From NCBI GenBank assembly GCA_945860375.1, contig CAMAQR010000012.1, positions 16,294 through 80,293 on the forward strand: a stretch of DNA of 64,000 bases, in the 5' to 3' direction. The notes under the pieces are model-generated. The model saw nothing but the letters and a program-made list of their open reading frames with translations. It ran no database searches and was not told the DNA's origin. Source of the DNA: Pseudorhodobacter antarcticus. GTDB taxonomy: Bacteria; Pseudomonadota; Alphaproteobacteria; Rhodobacterales; Rhodobacteraceae. A program made the translations under genes and the position numbers. Positions 42,361-50,172 of this stretch are shown one piece after another. How positions within the stretch are numbered: position 1 is the first letter of the stretch; each line of letters begins with the position of its first letter.

Positions 42361-43107
42361 ATGTCCAGACCCCTTATGTCCAAGGCCACTGCTGTTTGGC
42401 TGGTGGACAACACCACATTGACCTTCCGGCAGGTCGCGGAATTCTGCGGTATGCATGAATTGGAAGTGCAGGGCATTGCCGATGGCGATGTGGCCACGGG
42501 CGTCAAAGGCTTTGACCCGGTCGGCAACAACCAGTTGGACGCGATCGAGATTGAGCGCGGTCAAAAAGACCCGCTGTACAAGCTGAAGCTGAAGTTCAAC
42601 GCCGCCGCTGTCGGTGAAGAAAAACGCCGTGGCCCGCGTTACACGCCGCTGTCGAAACGTCAGGACCGCCCGGCGTCCATCCTGTGGCTGGTGAAATTCC
42701 ACCCGGAACTGTCGGACGGCGCCATTGGCAAGCTGGTCGGCACCACCAAGCCGACGATTGCCGCGATACGGGAGCGCACGCATTGGAACATCAACAACAT
42801 CACCGCGATTGACCCGGTGGCTTTGGGTCTGTGCAAACAGTCCGAGTTGGACACGGCGGTTCAGGCCGCTGTGCGCAAGAAGGCCGCAGAGGGCACCGTG
42901 ATGACGGATGATGAACGTCGCAAGCTGGTGTCGACCGAGCAGTCGTTGGGCATGGGCACTGAAGGCAAGATGGCAACCGATCTGTCGCAGTTCACCCGCG
43001 AAGAGCGTGAAGAAAAGCCAGCCGATTTCTCGGATGCCGACAGCTTCTTCAACCTGCCGAATGACGATGATGACGACGAGGATGAAGACGACGATATCCG
43101 TCGCTGA
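42361..43107 (+). CDS. trcR: Cell cycle transcriptional regulator TrcR (DUF1013)
   Basis: A 248-residue protein matching TrcR, an alphaproteobacterial factor that associates with RNA polymerase and affects cell-cycle genes. The N-terminal part (VWLVDNTTLTFRQVAEFCGM) and the central HTH-like GKLVGTTKPTIAAIRERTHW are typical. The C-terminus is a run of Asp and Glu (NDDDDDEDEDDDIRR). GAGAGGAAGTCCG precedes the ATG. A strong terminator follows seven bases after the stop. The name comes from recollection of the family; the molecular detail is limited. Confidence 0.88.
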   Translation: MSRPLMSKATAVWLVDNTTLTFRQVAEFCGMHELEVQGIADGDVATGVKGFDPVGNNQLDAIEIERGQKDPLYKLKLKFNAAAVGEEKRRGPRYTPLSKRQDRPASILWLVKFHPELSDGAIGKLVGTTKPTIAAIRERTHWNINNITAIDPVALGLCKQSELDTAVQAAVRKKAAEGTVMTDDERRKLVSTEQSLGMGTEGKMATDLSQFTREEREEKPADFSDADSFFNLPNDDDDDEDEDDDIRR

Positions 43108-43113
43108 GATGTG

Positions 43114-43144
43114 AAAAACCCCGGTCCAAGTGGCCGGGGTTTTT
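43114..43144 (+). terminator. Terminator after trcR
   Basis: AAAAACCCCGG and CCGGGGTTTTT form an 11-bp stem around nine bases with a T-tract included. Behind it, 43158-43176 has CCCCGGATCAAGTCAGGGG, a near-palindrome of a kind also seen at 60291-60311. Confidence 0.92.
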
Positions 43145-43201
43145 GTTTGTGCAGGGCCCATGCTGCCCCGGATCAAGTCAGGGGTGGCGTGGCATGGGCG
43201 G

Positions 43202-44050
43202 TCAATGCGCCATCAGCACCGGGACTTCGGCCTTTTCCAGCATGTTGCGGGTGGCACCGCCCAAGATCGCCTCGCGGAAGCGGGAATGCCCGTAGGCCCC
43301 CATCACCAGCATGTCGGCATTCTGGTCCCAGACATGGCGGGCCAGCACGTCGGACACGCGGGGCAGGCTGCGGGCCAGCACCGACACTTCGGCATGGACG
43401 CCGTGGCGCACCAGCATCTGGCACAGCATACCGCCGGGATCTGACCGTTCTGCGCCTTGGGTCGGCGGGTCGATCACGGTGATGTTGACCATGTCAGCGC
43501 CCTTGAGGAAGGGCAGCGCCTGACGGGTGGCCACCATCGCCTCGGCGCTTTGGTTCCAGGCGACGATGATGCGTTTGGGCAGGGCGTTTTCGCCCAGACC
43601 CTTGGCAGGCAACACCAAAACCGGGGCCTTGCCGTCAAACAGGGCCGCCTCGACCACCGCTTCGGCCTCGGGCCCGACACCGGGGCCGTAGGGGCGGGGC
43701 AGCACGATCAGATCGGCAAAGCGCGCTTGAGAGGCGACCAGATCGGTCAGCGCGCCCAGTTGCGTCACCACCGCCTCCAGCCCCCAGCGCAAATCGACGG
43801 GTTGGGTTGCCAGCGCGGCCCGCGCCGCTGTTTCCAACACGCGGGCATCCGTCTCGGCCCGGTCCAGCGCCACCTGCATCATCACCGCCCCGGAGCCGAT
43901 GTAGGAATAGCCGATCTGGGTGCGATCCACCCCGAGGACCAACACATCGAGATGGGCGTCCAGCGCCTGGGCCAGCCTTGCGGCGGCGGTGATCACCACT
44001 TCGGCCTCGGCCGGATTGGTCAAGATGGTGAGAATGGATTTGTAAGCCAT
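43202..44050 (-). CDS. Universal stress protein (tandem UspA domains)
   Basis: A 282-residue protein with two UspA folds, residues about 1-140 and 150-282. The second keeps the ATP-binding pattern MGAYGHSRFREAILGGATRNML in shortened form G-x2-G-x9-GG-T. AAGGGAGTGCAGACC precedes the ATG. It is divergent from ccoN, with an FNR-type box 59 bases upstream of its start, placed as expected for an activated promoter. The same usp-cco neighbourhood is known in Rhodobacter sphaeroides. The role is low-oxygen stress response, by inference. Confidence 0.92.
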   Translation of the reverse strand: MAYKSILTILTNPAEAEVVITAAARLAQALDAHLDVLVLGVDRTQIGYSYIGSGAVMMQVALDRAETDARVLETAARAALATQPVDLRWGLEAVVTQLGALTDLVASQARFADLIVLPRPYGPGVGPEAEAVVEAALFDGKAPVLVLPAKGLGENALPKRIIVAWNQSAEAMVATRQALPFLKGADMVNITVIDPPTQGAERSDPGGMLCQMLVRHGVHAEVSVLARSLPRVSDVLARHVWDQNADMLVMGAYGHSRFREAILGGATRNMLEKAEVPVLMAH

Positions 44051-44108
44051 GGTCTGCACTCCCTTCAGGGTTACACTGCGACAATTGCACCCCGGAATGG
44101 ACTTGGCC

Positions 44109-44122
44109 TTGATGCGGATCAA
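44109..44122 (-). promoter_or_regulatory. FNR/FnrL box upstream of usp
   Basis: TTGATGCGGATCAA matches TTGAT-N4-ATCAA perfectly. A site centred at -41.5 would start usp transcription near 44074. Confidence 0.85.
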
Positions 44123-44140
44123 TGCATTTAGACAGGGGTG

Positions 44141-44154
44141 TTGACATGGATCAA
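44141..44154 (+). promoter_or_regulatory. FNR/FnrL box upstream of ccoN
   Basis: TTGACATGGATCAA fits TTGA-N6-TCAA. A site centred at -41.5 predicts a ccoN start near 44189, about 72 bases before the ATG. Confidence 0.82.
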
Positions 44155-44260
44155 AGCTGGTTCGCGCTGCGGCTGCGAAAAGCGGGGCAGTCGAAAAGTT
44201 CTTGGGCGGAATCTGAGTCGCAATCAGATACGGACCAGGCGAAAGACGAAGGGACGCAAA

Positions 44261-45868
44261 ATGTGGGATTACGTTAAGCTGATCGTGCTGGGGGCCGTGG
44301 CGGTGCTTGCCGCAATTGCCGCCAATTATGCGCGCGATCTGCCGTATATGGTGAACTCAATCGAGGTGATGATCGCTGCGGCTATTGTCTTTGTTTGGAC
44401 GCTGCGCAACATCGGCGAGCCAAATCTTCACCCGGAAAATGAGTATATGGACGGCGTTGTCCGTGCCGGGGTGATCGCGACCACCTTCTGGGGGGTCGTC
44501 GGTTTCCTTGTGGGTGTGATCATCGCCTTTCAACTGGCCTTCCCGGCGCTGAACCTTGGCGGGATCACGGACGGGATTTTGAACTTCGGGCGTCTGCGCC
44601 CCTTGCACACCAGCGCGGTGATCTTTGCCTTTGGCGGCAACGCGTTGATCATGTCGGCCTTCTACATTGTGCAGCGCACCAGCGGCACACGGCTGTTCGG
44701 GGGCAACCTGGGCTGGTTCGTGTTCTGGGGCTGGCAGCTGATGATCGTGCTGGCCGCCTCGTCCTACCTTCTGGGTGGCACCCAAGGCAAGGAATACGCC
44801 GAGCCGGTCTGGTACATCGACCTGTGGATCACCGTGGTTTGGGTGGCCTTCCTGCTGACCTTCATGGGCACGCTGTGGAAGCGCAAGGAACCGCATATCT
44901 ATGTGGCGAACTGGTTCTTGCTGTCAATGATCGTGACCGTGGCGATGCTGCATCTGGTCAACAACATGGCAGTGCCGGTGTCTGTCTTCTCGTCGCAATC
45001 GGTGCCGCTGTTCTCGGGCGTGCAGGATGCGATGACGCAGTGGTGGTATGGCCACAACGCCGTGGGCTTCTTCCTGACCGCGGGCTTCCTTGGCATGATG
45101 TACTACTTTGTGCCCAAGCAGGCCGAAAAGCCGGTCTACAGCTATAAGCTGTCGATCATCCACTTCTGGGCGCTGATCTTCCTGTATATCTGGGCCGGTC
45201 CGCACCATCTGCATTACACGGCGCTGCCGGAATGGGCCGGGACCTTGGGTATGGTGTTCTCGATCATCCTGTGGATGCCAAGCTGGGGCGGCATGATCAA
45301 CGGTCTGATGACCTTGTCGGGCGCTTGGGACAAACTGCGCACCGACCCGATCATCCGCATGATGGTGGTGTCGATCGGCTTTTACGGCATGTCGACCTTT
45401 GAAGGCCCGATGATGTCGATCAAGGCCGTCAACAGCCTGTCGCATTACACCGACTGGACCATCGGACACGTCCATTCTGGCGCGCTTGGCTGGAATGGCA
45501 TGATTACCTTTGGCGCGCTTTACTTCCTGACGCCGCGCCTGTGGAACCGCCCTGCTCTGTACAGTCTGAAACTGGTGTCGTGGCACTTCTGGTTGGCCAC
45601 CATCGGGATCGTGCTTTACGCCTCGGCGATGTGGGTGACGGGCATCATGGAGGGTCTGATGTGGCGCGAAGTGGATGCGAACGGCTTCCTTGTGAACGCC
45701 TTTGCCGACACGGTTGCGGCCAAATATCCGATGTATGTGGTTCGAGGCGTTGGCGGTCTGATGTATCTGACCGGCGGGCTGATCATGGCTTATAACCTGT
45801 GGATGACGGTGCGCGCGCAGCCTGCAAGGGCTGCGGTCAACGCGAACAACGCCGTTCCTGCTGAATGA
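44261..45868 (+). CDS. ccoN: cbb3-type cytochrome c oxidase subunit I
   Basis: CcoN is the catalytic subunit of the high-affinity cbb3 oxidase, with heme b and a heme b3-CuB centre that reduce oxygen at low tension. The 535-residue protein has about 12 helices. Ligand histidines are seen in [37 protein letters not shown] and [12 protein letters not shown]. The ATG at 44261 has GAAGGGACGCAAA before it; the 41 upstream in-frame codons overlap the FNR box and are not coding. It leads ccoNOQP. Confidence 0.97.
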   Translation: MWDYVKLIVLGAVAVLAAIAANYARDLPYMVNSIEVMIAAAIVFVWTLRNIGEPNLHPENEYMDGVVRAGVIATTFWGVVGFLVGVIIAFQLAFPALNLGGITDGILNFGRLRPLHTSAVIFAFGGNALIMSAFYIVQRTSGTRLFGGNLGWFVFWGWQLMIVLAASSYLLGGTQGKEYAEPVWYIDLWITVVWVAFLLTFMGTLWKRKEPHIYVANWFLLSMIVTVAMLHLVNNMAVPVSVFSSQSVPLFSGVQDAMTQWWYGHNAVGFFLTAGFLGMMYYFVPKQAEKPVYSYKLSIIHFWALIFLYIWAGPHHLHYTALPEWAGTLGMVFSIILWMPSWGGMINGLMTLSGAWDKLRTDPIIRMMVVSIGFYGMSTFEGPMMSIKAVNSLSHYTDWTIGHVHSGALGWNGMITFGALYFLTPRLWNRPALYSLKLVSWHFWLATIGIVLYASAMWVTGIMEGLMWREVDANGFLVNAFADTVAAKYPMYVVRGVGGLMYLTGGLIMAYNLWMTVRAQPARAAVNANNAVPAE

Positions 45869-45883
45869 AAAGGGGGCAGGACA

Positions 45884-46609
45884 ATGGGAATTCTTGACAA
45901 ACACAAGGCAATTGAAACGCACGCCACCTTATTGATGGTGCTGTCGTTGGTGGTGGTGACGATTGGCGGGATCGTAGAGATCGCCCCGCTGTTCTATCTG
46001 CAGAACACCATTGAAAAAGTGGAAGGGGTTCGCCCCTACACACCTTTGGAACTGGCGGGCCGTGACATCTACATCCGCGAAGGGTGCTACGGCTGCCACA
46101 GCCAGATGATCCGCCCGATGCGCGACGAGGTGGAACGCTATGGCCATTACAGCCTGGCCGCCGAGTCGATGTACGATCACCCGTTCCAATGGGGATCCAA
46201 GCGCACCGGGCCGGATCTGGCACGGGTCGGCGGGCGCTATTCGGATGCGTGGCATGTGGACCACATGACGGACCCGCAAGCCGTGGTGCCGGAATCGGTG
46301 ATGCCGAAGTACAGCTTCCTGCTGAATAATGAGATCGACGGCAAATACATCGCCGACATCATGACGGCGCACCGGATGGTGGGCGTGCCTTACACCGATG
46401 ACGCCATCGCCAATGCGACGGCCGACTTTGCGGCGCAGGCCGATCCCAATGCCGACACCACGGGGCTGGAGGCGCGCTATGGCAAGGTGAACATCTCTAA
46501 CTTTGACGGTCAGCCCGCGCTGACCGACATGGATGCGGTGATCGCCTATTTGCAAGTGTTGGGCACGATGGTCGATTTCTCGACCTTCACGCCTGACCCG
46601 ACGCGGTAA
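45884..46609 (+). CDS. ccoO: cbb3-type cytochrome c oxidase subunit II (mono-heme)
   Basis: CcoO is a membrane-anchored c-type cytochrome, 241 residues. A single N-terminal helix (about 15-38) is followed by the heme site CYGCH near residue 68 and the Met ligand in SVMPKYSFL. It passes electrons from CcoP to CcoN. It follows ccoN by 15 bases. Confidence 0.97.
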   Translation: MGILDKHKAIETHATLLMVLSLVVVTIGGIVEIAPLFYLQNTIEKVEGVRPYTPLELAGRDIYIREGCYGCHSQMIRPMRDEVERYGHYSLAAESMYDHPFQWGSKRTGPDLARVGGRYSDAWHVDHMTDPQAVVPESVMPKYSFLLNNEIDGKYIADIMTAHRMVGVPYTDDAIANATADFAAQADPNADTTGLEARYGKVNISNFDGQPALTDMDAVIAYLQVLGTMVDFSTFTPDPTR

Positions 46610-46619
46610 GGGGGCCGAT

Positions 46620-46841
46620 ATGGACACTTACAGCCTGCTGCGTGAATTTGCCGACAGCTGGATGCTGCTGCTGATGACGTTGTTCTTTCTGGGCATCTTT
46701 GTCTGGGCATGGCGTCCGGGGTCACGGGCCACCCATGAGGACATCGCAAATTCCATCTTCCGCCATGACAAGAAACCCTCCGAAGATCCTGTGGCGCGCG
46801 TCCAGCGCGGCACCGGGGCTTCGCAAACTGAGGAGGCGTGA
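46620..46841 (+). CDS. ccoQ: cbb3-type oxidase subunit CcoQ
   Basis: A 73-residue single-helix subunit (hydrophobic residues about 13-31) with a charged tail. In Rhodobacter sphaeroides CcoQ affects signal transfer to the PrrBA system and oxidase stability. Its position between ccoO and ccoP is fixed in the operon. Confidence 0.94.
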   Translation: MDTYSLLREFADSWMLLLMTLFFLGIFVWAWRPGSRATHEDIANSIFRHDKKPSEDPVARVQRGTGASQTEEA

Positions 46842-46844
46842 TCC

Positions 46845-47723
46845 ATGTGCGCCAAGCAAGTCCAAAAGGCACCCACCGAGGTGCAGACCACCGGCCACGT
46901 CTGGGACGGCATTGAAGAGTACAACAACCCGCTGCCGCGTTGGTGGGTCTGGGTGTTGTACCTGACCATCATCTGGGGCATCGGCTACACCATCGCCTAT
47001 CCGGCGTGGCCGTTGATTTCCGGTCACACCCCGGGCGTGATCGGATCTGATCAACGCGCCGATGTGGTGGCAGAAATCAAACGTTTTGATGATGCCAATG
47101 CCGAGATGAAGGCCAAGCTGGTGTCGGCCGACCTGACTGCCATTCCGGCGGATGAGACGCTGAAAACCTATGCCACTTCGGCCGGGGCTTCGGTGTTCAA
47201 GACCTTCTGCGCCCAGTGCCACGGCTCTGGCGCGGCGGGCGTGCAGGGCAAAGGCTATCCCAACCTGCTGGACGATGACTGGCTGTGGGGCGGAACGATG
47301 GCGGACATCCACGCCACCATCAGCCACGGCATTCGCAACACCACCGACGCCGACGCGCGTTACTCGCAAATGCCGGCCTTTGGCGTCGATGGCATTCTGG
47401 ACGCGGCGCAAATCGGTCAGGTTGTGGACTATGTGCTGCAGCTGTCGGGACAGGACCATGACGCGGCGGCGGCCACGGCGGGTGCGGTGTTGTTCGCCGA
47501 AAACTGTGTTGCCTGTCATGGTGAGGCAGGCTTGGGCGACCGGGTGCAGGGCGCACCGAACCTGACGGATGCGGTCTGGCTTTACGGCGGCAACCGCGCG
47601 ACGCTGAAGGAAACCATCGTCAACGCCCGCTTTGGCGTGATGCCGCCTTGGACGAGCCGCCTGTCCGAAGACGAGATCCGTGCTGTGACAACCTATGTCC
47701 ACAGTCTGGGAGGCGGCGAGTAA
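46845..47723 (+). CDS. ccoP: cbb3-type cytochrome c oxidase subunit III (di-heme)
   Basis: CcoP takes electrons from soluble c cytochromes. The 292-residue protein has N-terminal hydrophobic helix segments (about 33-60) and two heme c sites, CAQCHGSG near residue 123 and CVACHGEAG near 222. It starts three bases after ccoQ. A terminator follows the stop. Confidence 0.97.
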   Translation: MCAKQVQKAPTEVQTTGHVWDGIEEYNNPLPRWWVWVLYLTIIWGIGYTIAYPAWPLISGHTPGVIGSDQRADVVAEIKRFDDANAEMKAKLVSADLTAIPADETLKTYATSAGASVFKTFCAQCHGSGAAGVQGKGYPNLLDDDWLWGGTMADIHATISHGIRNTTDADARYSQMPAFGVDGILDAAQIGQVVDYVLQLSGQDHDAAAATAGAVLFAENCVACHGEAGLGDRVQGAPNLTDAVWLYGGNRATLKETIVNARFGVMPPWTSRLSEDEIRAVTTYVHSLGGGE

Positions 47724-47745
47724 TCTTGCCTGCCAACACAACACC

Positions 47746-47775
47746 AAGGCTCCCGCTTCGCGTCGGGGGCCTTTT
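47746..47775 (+). terminator. Terminator after ccoP
   Basis: AAGGCTCCCG and CGGGGGCCTT form a 10-bp stem with one G-T pair around CTTCGCGT, followed by T. It separates ccoNOQP from ccoGHIS. Confidence 0.85.
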
Positions 47776-47798
47776 CATTGACCCGACAAGTTGCTGAA

Positions 47799-47870
47799 GA
47801 TTTAGCTAAAATTTGGTTTCATCTGTCCTCAAATATCCCACAGGGGTCCGGGGGGAGTGTCCCCCCGGTG
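47799..47870. repeat. Long dispersed intergenic element, copy L3
   Basis: ATTTAGCTAAAATTTGG, TTTCATCTGTC, ATATCCCAC, then a hairpin of CCGGGGGG (47848-47855) and CCCCCCGG (47861-47868). It matches L1 and L2 in order and spacing. The FNR-like box at 47873 begins right after it. Confidence 0.75.
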
Positions 47871-47872
47871 CA

Positions 47873-47886
47873 TTGATGCAGATCAC
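47873..47886 (+). promoter_or_regulatory. FNR-like box, distal, upstream of ccoG
   Basis: TTGATGCAGATCAC has one mismatch to the TTGAT-N4-ATCAA consensus. It lies 381 bases before the ccoG start, so it may be a relic or serve a separate transcript. Confidence 0.5.
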
Positions 47887-47983
47887 CCCCTCTTGGGCGG
47901 CCCGCACCAGACCGCGCCGCAAGGCGGTGCATGGCTTGCATGATACGACTGCGACAGGCTGGCGCAGGCGCGACCCGTTCCAA

Positions 47984-47997
47984 TTGACCCAAGTCAA
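47984..47997 (+). promoter_or_regulatory. FNR-like box, middle, upstream of ccoG
   Basis: TTGACCCAAGTCAA fits TTGA-N6-TCAA. It lies 270 bases before the ccoG start. The region 47776-48266 contains no gene I can support. Confidence 0.5.
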
Positions 47998-48174
47998 GGC
48001 AGCGCCTTCGCCGATGGCAGATCACAACGTAGGGCGGGTGGCTTGCATTTCCGCTTTGCACCGACACCTCATCCTGTTCGCGCGTTTTCCAGGGCGTTGG
48101 CGCGCCTTTTTCCGTCGTCGTCTTGCCGCCCGCGCTGCATTGCCGCATTGTAAAGCTGCACCGCGGATACCTTT

Positions 48175-48188
48175 TTGACACAGGTCAA
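48175..48188 (+). promoter_or_regulatory. FNR/FnrL box proximal to ccoG
   Basis: TTGACACAGGTCAA fits TTGA-N6-TCAA and, centred at -41.5, predicts a start near 48223, about 44 bases before ccoG. This is the most likely control site of ccoGHIS. Confidence 0.75.
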
Positions 48189-48266
48189 GGCGGCATCGTC
48201 CGTCAAAGCCGAAAGAGGGACAACGCCCTTGGGGCGCATCGCCAGAACAATACCCGGAGAATGTCC

Positions 48267-49709
48267 GTGACCAGCCCTGACACCCCACCGTCCAGCCTTT
48301 ATGCCGCCCGCGAGCCGATCTTTCCGCGCCGGGTGAAGGGCACCTTCCGCAACCTGAAATGGTGGCTGATGGCGCTGATGCTGGGTGTCTACTACATCAC
48401 CCCCTTCATCCGCTGGGACCGTGGCCCCAACCTGCCCGATCAGGCGGTGTTGATCGACATCTCCGGGCGGCGGTTCTTTTTCTTCATGATCGAAATTTGG
48501 CCGCATGAATTTTATTTCATCGCCGGTCTGTTGATCATGGCCGGGTTGGGGCTGTTCTTGTTCACCTCTGCCGCAGGCCGGGTCTGGTGCGGCTATGCCT
48601 GCCCGCAAACCGTGTGGACCGACCTTTATATTCTGGTGGAGCGGTGGGTCGAGGGCGACCGCAACGCGCGCATCCGTCTGCACCGCCAGAAATGGGACGG
48701 CGAAAAGCTCCGCAAGTCGGCGGTCAAATGGACCCTGTGGTTGTTGATCGGCTTGGCGACGGGCGGCGCTTGGGTGTTTTACTTCACCGATGCGCCGACG
48801 CTGGCCGTTGATCTGGTGAACGGCACCGCGCATCCGGTGGCCTATATCACCATGGCCATTCTGACCGCGACCACCTTCTTCTTCGGCGGTTTCGCCCGCG
48901 AGCAGATTTGCATCTACGCCTGTCCATGGCCGCGGATTCAGGCTGCGATGATGGATGAAGACACTTTGACCATCGGCTACCGCGATTGGCGCGGCGAACC
49001 GCGCGGCAAGCAAAGCGTGGAAACCAATGGCGATTGCATCGACTGCATGGCCTGCGTCAACGTCTGCCCGATGGGGATTGATATCCGCGACGGTCAGCAG
49101 ATGGCCTGCATCACCTGCGGGCTGTGCATCGATGCCTGCGATGACGTGATGGACAAGATCGGAAAACCGCGCGGTCTGATCGGGTATCTTGCCTATACGG
49201 ATGAAACCAGCGAACGGACTGGCAAGACTCCGAAATCGGTCTGGAAACACGTCTTCCGCCCGCGCACCATTCTGTACACTTCGTTGTGGGCCGGGGTGGG
49301 GGCCGCGCTTGTGGTGGCGTTGTTCCTGCGCACCGAGATTGACATCAACGTGACGCCCGTGCGCAATCCGCAGTTCGTGACCTTGTCGGACGGGTCCATT
49401 CGCAACACCTATGATCTGCGATTGCGCAACAAACACGGCGAAGACCGCTATTTCACGTTCTCTGCCACGTCAGACGCCACTTTTGTGCTGGGGCTGGAGG
49501 GCGAAGACGATTTGAAAGTGCTGGTGCCCGCGAATGAAACCAAAACCCAGCGGCTTTATATAACCGCGCCCGCCGAGTCCCATGCCGCCACGCATGAGCG
49601 GACCGAATTGCGGATATGGGTCGAAGATCTGGGGACCGAGGCGTTTCCTGGCACCGACCGGGTCCATCAGGACTCGCTGTTTTACGGCAAAGAAGAAGAG
49701 GACGACTAA
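48267..49709 (+). CDS. ccoG: cbb3 oxidase assembly protein CcoG (RdxB/FixG family)
   Basis: CcoG is a membrane iron-sulfur protein that reduces copper for CuB insertion in cbb3 oxidase. The 480-residue protein has four or five helices, CGYACPQTVWTDLY and CIYACPWPRIQ segments, and two 4Fe-4S motifs (CIDCMACVNVCP and CITCGLCIDACD), with a C-terminal immunoglobulin-like domain. A GTG at 48267 is chosen: GGAG lies seven bases before it, whereas the ATG at 48261 is only one base from that site. ccoH starts one base after the stop. Confidence 0.95.
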   Translation: MTSPDTPPSSLYAAREPIFPRRVKGTFRNLKWWLMALMLGVYYITPFIRWDRGPNLPDQAVLIDISGRRFFFFMIEIWPHEFYFIAGLLIMAGLGLFLFTSAAGRVWCGYACPQTVWTDLYILVERWVEGDRNARIRLHRQKWDGEKLRKSAVKWTLWLLIGLATGGAWVFYFTDAPTLAVDLVNGTAHPVAYITMAILTATTFFFGGFAREQICIYACPWPRIQAAMMDEDTLTIGYRDWRGEPRGKQSVETNGDCIDCMACVNVCPMGIDIRDGQQMACITCGLCIDACDDVMDKIGKPRGLIGYLAYTDETSERTGKTPKSVWKHVFRPRTILYTSLWAGVGAALVVALFLRTEIDINVTPVRNPQFVTLSDGSIRNTYDLRLRNKHGEDRYFTFSATSDATFVLGLEGEDDLKVLVPANETKTQRLYITAPAESHAATHERTELRIWVEDLGTEAFPGTDRVHQDSLFYGKEEEDD

Positions 49710-49710
49710 G

Positions 49711-50169
49711 ATGCGCGAACTGACAGGGCGTCATGTGCTGGCGATTACGGTTTCGGCTTTTGCCGTCATCATCGGGGTGAATCTTGTGCTGGCTTACAAG
49801 GCCGTCTCCACCTTTCCGGGTCTGGAGGTGGCGAATTCCTACGTCGCCAGTCAGGATTTTGACGCCGACCGTGCGGCGCAGCAGGCGTTGGGCTGGGTAC
49901 TTGCGCCCAGTTTCGATGCGGCCAAAGGCGAGTTGCAACTGGCCTTCTCTGATGCGCAGGGCTTGCCGGTGCTGCTGCAAAGCCTTGACGTGCTGGTGGG
50001 GCGCACAACCGAGGCCGAGGATGACAGCCGCCCCAACTTTGCCCGCGAGGCCGGGGTCTATGTGGCGAAGGCGAGGCTCGCGCCCGGCAAATGGATGATG
50101 CATGTGGATGCGGTGGCGCAGGACGGCACCAAATTCCGCCAGCGCGTCGATCTGTTCGTGAAAGGCTAG
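49711..50169 (+). CDS. ccoH: cbb3 oxidase assembly protein CcoH (FixH family)
   Basis: A 152-residue FixH family protein with one N-terminal helix (about 8-30) and a periplasmic domain rich in beta strands ending RQRVDLFVKG. It is needed for stable cbb3 assembly in relatives. It lies one base after ccoG and three before ccoI. Confidence 0.94.
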   Translation: MRELTGRHVLAITVSAFAVIIGVNLVLAYKAVSTFPGLEVANSYVASQDFDADRAAQQALGWVLAPSFDAAKGELQLAFSDAQGLPVLLQSLDVLVGRTTEAEDDSRPNFAREAGVYVAKARLAPGKWMMHVDAVAQDGTKFRQRVDLFVKG

Positions 50170-50172
50170 GAC

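Noticed and set aside
47813..48178. 121-codon plus-strand frame between ccoP and ccoG
   Set aside because: It runs through repeat L3 and two FNR-like boxes, has no ribosome site and no family resemblance.
48069..49436. 455-codon minus-strand frame opposite ccoG
   Set aside because: It is antisense to ccoG, rich in His and Gln, with no domain or ribosome site.
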